This document shows, in pieces, positions 35,301 through 47,300 of a stretch of 64,000 bases of DNA (position 1 is its first letter; every line of letters begins with the position of its first letter). Both the position numbers and the translations under genes were made by a program. The notes below the pieces were generated by a model. The model was not told where the DNA came from. It searched no databases and worked only from the letters and a program-made list of their open reading frames with translations. Source of the stretch: Amyelois transitella (taxonomy: Eukaryota; Arthropoda; Insecta; Lepidoptera; Pyralidae); NCBI RefSeq assembly GCF_032362555.1, contig NC_083517.1:1012001-1076000 (forward strand), written 5' to 3'.

Positions 35301-38300
35301 TTAGCTAAGGTATTGTTGCCCTTACTGTAAAATTAGAATTAAAAAGGTGATCTTTTTAAATTATTAGCAAAGAGGTTATGTGCAAATTATATACTCTTTA
35401 CCTAGGTATTTCATTTGCAAAATGAACGACGATGTTACTGGCCACATACATAAAAAAATTTAATATATTTAAGTTTAGTCTTCTGGTAAGGAGTTCATGT
35501 TCTAACAAAGAAATATTTTTTAAAGATGTGTCCTAAGTCTAGCTCTCAGACATAATTTTTACATTTCATCATTACATTTCACGGTATGAATAACAAAATA
35601 TTTTATTTTTAACAATGTTTAAGTACTTACACGCGGCATTTAAAAAAAAATCGAACTACAATTCATCCAGCATTTAATGAAAATTTTTCCGATTAAAAAT
35701 TTTAAAGGAGTGTAGTACTCGTAACTGTTACAACTAAATCCCATAAAGATGATTCAATATCAATTCAACGTTATATTTCAGAACATCCGTCTAATAGATT
35801 ATGAGAAACTAATGGACGATGCCGGTAACCGTGTGGTTGCGTTTGGGAAGTACGCAGGAGTGGCGGGAATGATCAACATACTGCATGGCTTGGGCCTCAG
35901 ACTCCTGGCCTTGGGGCACCACACACCGTTCATGGTAACTAAGTTTATTGTAGTACCAATTTTAATTAGTGAATAAAAATGATCTTTGAGCTTTGCCACA
36001 AAATATCTGATTCGTAGCACCTTGCTACGATCTCGTAGAACCTTGCTACGACGTCGTAGAACCTTGCTACGATCTCGTAGAACCTTGGTACGACGTCGTA
36101 GAACCTTGCTATGATCTCGTAGCAGCGCTACGACGGTTCCACCCGTTTTGGTGTAACACTTATATAAACTAAAACGTAATTTTTTGGACTTATGTTTTTC
36201 GGCATCTCGGACTATGATCCGTGGTCACCTAGTAAAATAAAAAAAAAAAAAGGTGACTAAGAATTTACGAGCGCGTTTTAATAACCTGTATTATTTTTAA
36301 AAAAATCTAGAAATTATTAGTGCCGTATATTTCCCGGCGTTTTATAATAGAACCACTCCATTTCTTTCCACGGATGTCGTAAAAGGCGATTAATGGTGAT
36401 GCGTAAAAACTTGTCATTCCTCTTATAGGCGATGTGCTAGCAACCTGTCACTATTTGAATCTCAATTCCATCATAAAGCCGAACGTGACCTTTCAATCTT
36501 TTCAAGACTGTTGGCTCTACCCCGCAAGAAATATAGACGTGACTACATACATACATATGATCACGTCTTTATCCCTAGCGGGGTAGACAGAGCCACCAGT
36601 CTTGAAAATATTGATAGGCCACGCTCAGCTGTTTGGCTTAGTGATAGAATTGAGATTCAAATAGTGACAGGTTGCTAGCCCATCGCCTAAAAGAGGAATC
36701 CCAAGTTTACAAGCCTATCCCTTAGTCGCCTTTTACGACATCCGTGGGAAAGAGATGGAGTGGTCCTATTCTTTTTTGTAATGGTGCCGGGTACCACACG
36801 ACTATATGAATGTATGTATGTATGTTTGTATGTATGTTTGTATGGTGTAGCACATCGGCCCCGCCCACAACTACCGCAACTCCAGCATGGCGCGGCAGGC
36901 CATCCGCGACGCCGGCTACGAGGTGGCCCTCGGCATGATGCCCAGGTCGTTGGGACCGCTGACGTTCATATTCACAGGATCTGGGAACGTGTCACAGGTG
37001 CGAATAGGATATAATATGGAATATGATGTGGAAGTACCCGGTTGACCGAGCTTTGCTCGGTTTACCAGAGATGGCGCTGATATAGTTTCTTAAAACGCGG
37101 TTTTTAAAATGTTTATATATCTTGGGAACCGAGGTTTTCTCGAACCTAGGACCTTGATAAATCGATTTCTTGAGCCGAAAAGCCCCTAATCTGTAACTTT
37201 CATGAAAATCGTTGGAGCCGTTTCCGAGATCCTGATTATATATATACAAGAATTGCCCGTTTAAATATTTTAGATATGATATGGAATATTATATGGAATA
37301 TGATATGCAATATGATATGCAATATGATATGGTATATGATATGGAATATGATACAGAATATAATATGGTATATAATAAAGAACTCTCTACACGAGACAAT
37401 TATAAAAAAAAAAATCAAAAAATTTCGATGAGTGTGTCCTATATTATCCTGATTTATAATGGTTAAATTAGTTATTAAACATTCATTAGAATGATGATAG
37501 AATATTATGGTGATAGTTTTATAATTATTCAGGGTAGCCAGGAGATCTTCCAGGAACTTCCTCACGAGTACGTCCCCCCGGAGATGCTGAGGAAGGTTGC
37601 CGAGCACGGGAGTGGGTATATTCAATAAACTATTCTTGTTGCCGCTTCTTTTGCACTGACGCCTTGGAAGCGGCAGTAAACTTAAATATATAATACTAGA
37701 GGCCGCCCGCGACTTCGTCCGCATGGAAACCCTATCAATCCCGCGGGAACTCTGGGATAAAAAGCCTATGTGTTATTCTGGGTCTTCAGCTACCTACATA
37801 CCAAATTTCATGGTAATCGGTTCAGTAGTTTTTGCATGAAAGAGTAACAAACATCCATACATCCATACAAACTTTCGCCTTTATAATAGTAGTAGGATAA
37901 GTTTATTGCTCACCATAATCAATTACAGTTAAATAGAACAATATAAAAAACTTAATTCTAAGACAATTGGTACATTAACAATTTTTATTCTTATTTAGGT
38001 GTTAGGCTAATAAAACAGTACCTACCTTCTTCTATAAAATTATGGCGGATTGACACCTGAACTAGGACTAGTCCTGTATCTCAGGTTATCAACCCTCCAC
38101 CCCAAGAAAAATGGTCATATTATGTAATACAAACACATACATACATGTAGTCACATCTATATCCCTTATGGGGTAGACAGAGCCAATAGTCCCGAAAAGA
38201 CTGAATGGCCACGTTCAGCTGTTCGGCTTAATGATGGAATTGAGATCCAAATAGTGACAGGTCTCTAGCCTATCGCCTAAAAAAAGGATCGCAATTTTAT

Positions 38301-41300
38301 AAGCCTATCCCTTAGTCGCTTATTACGACATCCATGGGAAAGAGATGGAGTGGTCCTATTCTTTTTTGTATTGGTGCCGGAAACCACACGGCACGGCAGT
38401 AAACTTAGTTTTAAGTAATTTATTTGACGTCAACCAATGTTCTGAAACCAAAAGATTTGACAATTGTTAAGCGATATGGAGTATCCTTCAATCATTAATA
38501 AAAAAAATTACTTTTTTAATTTTAGAGATGCCTTTTCTTTAAGTATGATCACGCATCTGACTGACTCTGATAACTACGAGATTATTAAAATTAGCGCTTA
38601 CATAAACCATCTCAGATCTCGTCTTGCTTACCATCAGGCTGTTTAAAGTCAATAACACACAAATAAAGTAAAGTAAGGTAAATAAAAAAAAATTTTATTG
38701 AGTAAAAAACATGTATTAAATAACATAAAAAAAAATACTGATAATTCATATATACATACATATGGTCACGTCTATATTCCTTGTGGGGTTATCCCACGTT
38801 CAGCTATTTGGCTTAATTATTGTATTGAGATTCAAATAGTGACAGGTTGCTAGCCCATCGCCTAAAAGAGGAATCCCAAGTTTATAAGCCTATCCCGATA
38901 ATAACTAAGAATAATGCTGGCTGAATAAATTAAAAATTAACGTTCCATGTTCAAGGTCCGAACAAAATATACGGCTGTGAGGTGCGCAGGCGCCACCACC
39001 TGGTGCGGAAGAATGGCGGAGGGTATGACAACATGGAGTACGAGGAACACCCCGAGCGATATATATCTACTTTTGCACAAACGGTAAGTAAGAATTAATG
39101 TCAAAGTGCCGTGTGGTTCCCGGCACCAATACAAAAAGAATTCCTATTCACCACTCCTTATCTTTCTCATGGATGTCGTAAAAGACGACTAAGGGATAGG
39201 CTTACAAACATGGGATTCTTACTTAGGCGATGGGCTAGCAACCTGTCACTATTTGAATCTCAATTCTATCATTAAGCCATAAGTTGACGTGGCCAGTCAG
39301 GCTATTCAAGCCTGTTGGCTCTGTCTACCCCGCAAGGGATATAGACGTGACCATATGTATGTATGTATGTAGAATTAATATAATAATTTTAGATTTTTAT
39401 AAAATTAATTTCTATAACGTGATTCAGTCAGCCGCAAACTTTCCTTCACTTAAAATCGGTTCTTTTCTTATTTTTCTATCCAGATTTTTAAATAAATTGA
39501 ATTCCAAAACGCGCGTGTGCTTGTAGTGAATAAATAAATGATAAATGTGATATTATTTTTATTTTCTTTGGTATAATCTCACTTTTATATTGTATAAGTA
39601 TTCCGTGAAGTTCATACACCACCAAGCTTTGTATTATATTCCTATTAGCTTTATTCATAACTAGAGGCCGCCCGCGACTTCGTCCGCATGGAAACCCTAT
39701 CAATCCCGCGGGAACTCTGGGATAAAAAGTAGCCTATGTGTTATTCTGGGTCTTCAGCTACCTACATACCAAATTTCATGGTAATCGGTTCAGTAGTTTT
39801 TGCGTGAAAGAGTAACAAACATCCATACATCCATACAAACTTTCGCCTTTATAATAGTAGTAGGACTAGAGGCCGCCCGCGACTTCGTCCGCATGGAAAC
39901 CCTATCAATTCTGTAAGTGGCCTTTATTTTTTTTATTTTGCTCAACTCAGTTTGTGTGATTTGTATAATTATTTATTATTCACTTACTAATCTACGCCGG
40001 AAATTGTAAACAGAAAAACCATGTTTATTTGATAAGCACTGATTTAGATTATTGTTATCATTGTTATTTGCATTAGTTGTGTTTACATGGAAACCAAAGC
40101 CACCACCCACTTTAATATTATCATTAATTTATCTATAATCATACGTTCTGTTTACGACTTTTTTGTTTATATGCGATTAATTTAAATCTTAATCGATAAA
40201 ATTTCCCTGTTTGTTGATAAAAAATAATAATTTGTGACGTTCGACATTCGAATATCATTTTAAATAAAATAACATACATACATACATATGATCACGTCTT
40301 TATTCCTTACGGGGTAGACAGAGCCAACAGTCTTGAAAAGACTGATAGACCACGTTCAGCTGTTTGACTTAATGATAGAATTGAGATTCAAATAGTGACG
40401 GGTTGCTAGCCCATCGCCTAAAAGAAGAATCCCAAGTTTATAAGCCTATATATATAAATAAAATAACAGTGAATTAAATCGTATATTCATGAAGAGTACA
40501 ATATGTACTTAAGCGTCTAGGAATCGCATAAATAAAAGAAATTCTATAGTAAATAATAGAAATCGATGTCACTGTTTAATTATATTATTCGGTTTAATGG
40601 TTTCTTCAATTAAAATAACTCTTAAAGGTCTCTTCAGTATCTTCGTATTAATATTTGAGTATACACCTAGTCCCCAAAGTCATATTGTAAACCGGTGTTA
40701 GCTTTTAAATGCATTTATTTTTAACAATCCTCGGGATAATTTTCGAATTCAACAGCAAAAGAAAAATAAATAATTAGGACCTACCTACGTATATGTGTGT
40801 TGGCAAAGGAAGTAGTGGACTTATTTTAGAACTGCAGGAAGAGTTCTCGATGGAGAGCTCTTTATATACCTGCCTATATATAGAGTAATGTTACATACAT
40901 ACATAATTAGCACGTCTACATTGCGGGTTAGAGCAACAACCAATCGACAGCCTTGAAAAGGCCGAAAGACCACGATCATCTGTATGTATTAACTAGCTGT
41001 GCCCGCGACTTCGTCCGCTTGGAATAGTTATTTTGGGCATCATTGAAGCCCTCAAGGATGAATAATTTTCCCCGATTTTTTCACATTTTCAATTATTTCT
41101 TCACTCCTCATAGTTTCAGCGTGATGTTATATAGCCTAAAGCCTTCCTCGATAAATGGTCTATTCAACACAAAAAGAATTTTTCAATTCGAACCAGTAGT
41201 TCCTGAGATAAGCGCGTTCAAACAAACAAACAATCTCTTCAGCTTTATAATATTAGTATCATTACATAGTATAAAACAAAGTCGCTATTTTAGTCTGTTT

Positions 41301-44300
41301 GTCTGTATGCTTAAATCTTTAAAATTACGCAACGGATTTTGATGCGGTTTTTTGTAACAGGTAGAGTTCACTTCATTCAAGAGGAAGGATTTTATGTATA
41401 ATTTTTTCCGAATTTTGCACCCGTGCGAAGCCGGGGCGGGTCGCTAGTAAATGATAAAATTGAGATTCAAATAGTGACAGGTTGCTGTTGATTTATCCAG
41501 ATCGCACCCTACACGTCAGTGCTGGTGAACTGCATCTACTGGGCGGTGGACAGCCCCAAGCTGCTGACGATCCCTGACGCTAAACACCTGCTGCTGCCCT
41601 CCCACACCCCCTGGCTGCCCAGGAGTATCGGGGCTCCAGCGTTGCCCCACAGGTGTGTCTAACTGATGGTCTTCAAACTGTCAATGGCCTTAAACTATGT
41701 AAGAGCATAGCCTGCAACTTCGTACTTACTGATGGTCTACTCTTAAACTGTCAATTGCCTTAAACTATGTAAGAGCTATTGCCTGCGACTTCGTACGTCG
41801 TAAAAGTTCACTGAATAGAATAGAATAGGTTTATTTTCTCTTTATTAATTTTTAATTTTTTTAGGTCTCTGCCTACTCCTACGGGAAAGAGGCGTGATTT
41901 TATGTATGTATGTAGGTTTATTATCAAAATTGGATACACGGTATCACTTATTGACGTCACTTTAATTAAATCTAATTATAACTACCACCGCTTCCAAAGC
42001 GCATGTGTAGAAGAAGCGGCGGAACAAATTACACTGCAGCATTTTCATCGGACGTAAACTGGACAAAAAAAGCAAGTGTGTTGCCACTTATAGGGATAGG
42101 GGGATATTCTTTTGTATACCATTTTGTGAGTTGGACTTAACACATCTAAGAAAACCGCACTCAAACCGGAGCAATGTTTTTGCTATTTGCGACAACAAAC
42201 ATACAGACAGAAATGTAAAAACAAATTATGAGTTCTGTTCTGCTAATCTGATATATAGATCTCCCAAATTTTTTTTTATAATCATCGACTTTACCCGAAA
42301 CCGCCGAGCTTGCATGAAGAGAGATATGAATGTGGATGTAGCGAAGGAAGTATGCAGAGATCGTGGCAAGTGGGCCTCCTGCCTACCCCTCCTAACAAAT
42401 GAATGTATGTATCATCGACTTTAACCGTTTCACTAGGATGCTGGCGATATGCGACATCTCTGCGGACCCTGGAGGCTCCATCGAGTTCATGAACGAGTGC
42501 ACCACCATAGACACACCTTTCTGCCTTTACGACGCTGATCGGAACAAGGACACTAAGAGGTGAGGACAGCTATTTGTAATCGAATATCTCATAGGTGGAT
42601 TGGCCCCAGGTCCAATCCACCTATGAGATGTACATCAGGGAGAGTCCAGTCTTCTGGACTCTCCCCTGATAACCTTATGACAAAGAAATGAGGAAGACAT
42701 ATGTTGTATCTTCTACCCACATATTCAGTGTGTTACACAACTAAGACAGACATACCAACTCAGAATTTTGATGCAGACATTATCTCCTATTGAAAGTATT
42801 GGTTTTAAAGTTTGGAGCCTAAGAGCATTAAAAATACACAGACAGAGACATGCTGTGAAAATGCTGAAGATATTGACCAAAATTTTTAAGGTTTACTTCA
42901 TTAACTTCCTTCACTACCTCACCTTGGACAAATAAATGTCAACCGTTCATAAAAGGCTTGAATATTCTCTATCGAATTCACAGCATAAGTAATCTCATGT
43001 TGTAAATGAAATCGTGTTGTATTTAACAGTTATTCTATCCTTTCTTCTTTGTGTTCACTAACAGTTTCAAGGGGCCAGGCGTATTAGTGTGCTCCATCGA
43101 CAATATGCCTACTCAGCTACCACGGGAGTCCACAGACTTCTTCGGAGACCTGCTGTTTCCTTACGCTGAAGACATCATGAGATCAGACGCCACTAGGCCT
43201 CTTGAAGAGCATAACTTTACGCCGGTCGTGCAAGGGGTAAGATTTCTACGTCTATATATCTACCTAACTGTAATTAATTTGACTGCCTCTGTGGCGCAGC
43301 GATAATAGGTACGCTTGTCTGTGACACCAGAGGTCCCGGGTTCGAATCCCGGTCAGTGCAATATGGATGCGAACTTTCTCTGATTGCTCTGGGTCTTGGT
43401 TGTTTTTCTATATAAGTACCTATTTATTACCTATAAAATATAGTATCTTTGAGTTAGTATCTCGTAACACAAGTATAATTAAAACATTAATTAAATAATA
43501 ATAAATAAGTATTTAAATAAATATATTTATTCATTATTATGTAATTAAAGTGCCGTGTGGTTCCCGGCACGAATACAAAAAAGAATAGGACCACTCCATC
43601 TCTTTCCCATGGATGTCGTAAAAGGCGACTAAGGGTTAGGCTTACAAACTTGGGATTCTTCTTTAGGCGATGGGCTAGCAACCTGTCACTATTTGAATCT
43701 CAATTCTATCATTAAGCCAATTAGCAGAACGTGGCCATTCAGTCTTTTCAAGATTGTTGGCTCTGTCTACCCCGCAAGGGATATAGACGTGACTATATGT
43801 ATGTATTAATTAATGTGCAGTTTCTAACGGCCGGACTTGTTGGTATGTTCCCGACTTAGCTACCATGCTCGGAGATCTGCTGACTTTTCTATACTTTTGT
43901 GTACAGTACGAGTTAAGATGGTTCGGTCATGTGGAGAGGATGAATGAAAGCAGGTTGACTAAGCAGATATACAAGAAGAGTGTGGAGGGAAAGGTCGGAG
44001 TGGGAAGGCCTAGACGAACGTATCTAGATCAAATTAAGGACGTCCTGGCAAAGGGTCAGGTCAAGAGTACCCGAAACGAGAATATTATATATAAGATGAG
44101 GTCACATTCAGCTGTATGGCTTTATAATAGAAAGAGAATTATATAGTGACAGGTTGATAGCCCATCGACTACAATCTCAATCTCAAATTTATTAGCCTAT
44201 CCCTTAGTCGCTTTTTACGAAATTCATAGCAAAGAGATGGAGTGGTCCTATTCTTTAGTGCCGGGAACCACACGGCACTAAAGAAGAGTAAGAAGCAAGT

Positions 44301-47300
44301 AGGTACTTACGTCACAAATGCACAAACATAGCTGATAAGATAGTTATTATTTGTCTAATAAAATTATCAAAGTATAGTGTTTATTATAATATATTTTTAA
44401 TAGTAGAATTGGTTTGAATCTAAAAAGTAATACCAAGCTAAAGGAATAAATGTGAAGTTATATCTGACATTATTTTTTTTTACATGTCTTGACGTTTTAT
44501 TTGTTTTTTTTTTAATTTGTTTCTTATCAAATATTGTTTTTTGTGTTCTCCCAGGCTATAATAACAAGTAATGGAAAGTTGACAGCTCCATTTGAGTACA
44601 TTAACGAGTTGCGTATGGCGAACACGTAAGTTATTTTTCTACCAAATAAGTATATTGAATTTGTTATTTTTCTAATTTCTACCAAATAAGTATCTATATT
44701 TATTCCTCAATGTCTGTCTCAAGTTTATCTCATCATACACGCATAAATACATGTAATCACGTCTATTCGCTTGTGGGTGAGACAGAGCCAACAGTCTTGA
44801 AAAGGCTGAAGGGCCACATTCGGCTGTAAAGCCATACAGTTGAACGATGAAATTGATGAATTGATCAATGATGGAATTGAGATTCAAATAGTGACAGGTT
44901 GCTAGCTCATTACCTAAAAGGAGAATCTATCTTGTATACTTGTTTTCCAATCATAATCGGTCTTTATGCAAAGTGGGAAAATAGTTATTATCCAACATGC
45001 CTCTTCGTTTTCATCCTTTTCAGAGAACCAGGGATTCAGAACTTAATCGTGGTCTTTGAAATATCCATTTTTCTCCAGACGATCTCGTCACAAGGTGGAC
45101 GGGTGTGAGCAGCAGACGCCAGTGGTGGTGCTGGGCAGCGGGCTGGTGGCCGCGCCAGTGGTGGAGTACCTCGCCCGGGACAAGAACGTGGCCGTCACTG
45201 TCGGTATGATACTGTTCTATATCATTGTTCTTTGACGGCCTCTGTGGCGCAGCGGTCGTGCGCTTGTCTGCGACACGTTAGGTGCCGGGTTCGAATCCCG
45301 GCCAGGGCATGATGAGAAATGATTTTTTCTGATTGGTCAGGGTCTTGGATGTTTTTCTATATAAGTATTTATTATAAAATCAGAAGCCAACAATCTTAAA
45401 AAGACTGAAAGAACACGTTCAGCTGTATAGCTAGAAGATGGAATTTAGATTCAAATAGTGACAGGGATTAGTCTAGGCTGTCTGCAAGACGAATTCCAAG
45501 TTAAACCTATTCCTTTTACGACATCCATGGGAAAGATATGGACTTGATCCATTCTAAAGTATCGGAATCCACACGGTAACCTAACCAGTAACAGTATCTG
45601 TCCCCAAATTAACCTCAAGACATTTACAGCATCACAAGTCCAAGAAGAGGCCGATGAACTCGCCCACCGTTACGGCGTCCGCGCAGAATACTTCCAGGCC
45701 AACGACGAGGGAGCCCTCAAGTCCTTAGCGTCGAGAGCTCGTCTGGTCATCTCCTTGCTGCCTTACGATTTGCACGGAGCTGTGGCCAGAGCCTGTGTCA
45801 GTACTGGTTCACATATGGTGACGGCTTCCTATGTCAGGCCTGAAGTTCAGGAGTTGCATGATGCGTGAGTATAACATTATAATTATTAGGATAATTAAAG
45901 CTTTCCACGGCAGACCCTTTTGTTTTGAGAAGAGTTGATCTAAACTTAGTCGCACCTTCAGAAAGCGAAGCACTGTCAGTTCACGAGCTCGTCTGGTCAT
46001 CTACATACTTCCTAATGATCTTCATGGAGCTGTAGCAAGAGTCTGTGTCAGTACTGGCTCTCATATGGTGACGGCTTCCTATGTCAGGCCTGAAGTACAG
46101 GAGTTGCATGATGCGTGAGTATCAGAACATCATGTTTACTGCTTTTGAGGATAGCATTCCACAACAGACCCTTTTGTTGGTACCCTTTTTTTGTGAGAAG
46201 AGTTCATCCATTATCTGTCGCACGTTCATAAAGTGAAGTACTGGCCGCTAGGGTTCCTAGATTCTCCATTGTCAGAACTGACTAGAAATCTATTGAAATA
46301 TAAGTATATGAGTATTACGAGCTCGTTTGGTCATCTACATACTTTCTTATGATCTTCATGGAGCTTCATATGTCGGGCCTGATGTATAGGAGCTGCATGA
46401 TGCGTTAGTATTAGAACTAATTATGTAGTGCATTCAGATTATTAAAGAAATAATCAGTTCTACATTCATACATGTTTTTTAATGTAGACAATGTGCATTC
46501 GTCCACGATTTAGATTTAAGAGATCTATATTTGTAAATTGACGTCCTATGAAAATGCTGCAGTGTAGTTTGTTCCGCCACTTCTTCTACACATGCGCTTT
46601 GGAAGCGGTCGTAGTTATAATTAGATTTAAGTTATGTGACGTCAATAAGCGATACCTTGTATCCAATTTTGAAAATAAATCTATTCTATTCTATTCTATT
46701 CTAATCACTTTGACTTAAAACGATGTCCTTTAGTAATTTTGCTTTAATATTGAGTCTTGATAGTCACACGAAAGTCGCTTCGTGCCACCATAACTTAATT
46801 GAATTTATGAATTAAAAATTAAAAAAAATTGAAATTTAAAAATTGAATAACTTCTTCCTGTATTGCCATTGTACGGGAGCCCAGGGATGGTACAGCTGAA
46901 TGAAGTTCTAATACAATGATGAGCATAATTTTTGTTTGTTTGTTATATCTTTAATGCACATAAATTTACACAGTAACAAGAAATAGTACATGGTAATAAA
47001 ATAATGCGTGTTGGAGGACGCTTAGTTAATTCCTTGTTTTGTTTTGAGAAACAACACCCTATAAGAGAACATTTATTTTTCAAATATTACATACAATTGT
47101 TTATAATTAATCAGAAAAGTACTAATAATAAATATAACTAATAAAATAATTTAAACTAATATTAATTATAATTAACGTTAATTGTACATGGTTATAAAAG
47201 AAACAAATCACTTGCAATGGTGGACTTATCCCATGAAGGGATCTCTTCCAGTCAACCGGCAAACAATGAAGGAACTAGATTACTAAGTAAAACAAAAGAA

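Noticed and set aside
37236-37724. Minus-strand 162-codon frame
   Set aside because: Mostly translation of the GATATGGAATAT minisatellite and the reverse of AASS exon 6.
45980-46114. Mutually exclusive alternative to AASS exon 13
   Set aside because: Joining exon 12 directly to this copy changes the frame and meets a stop; only inclusion after exon 13 keeps the frame.
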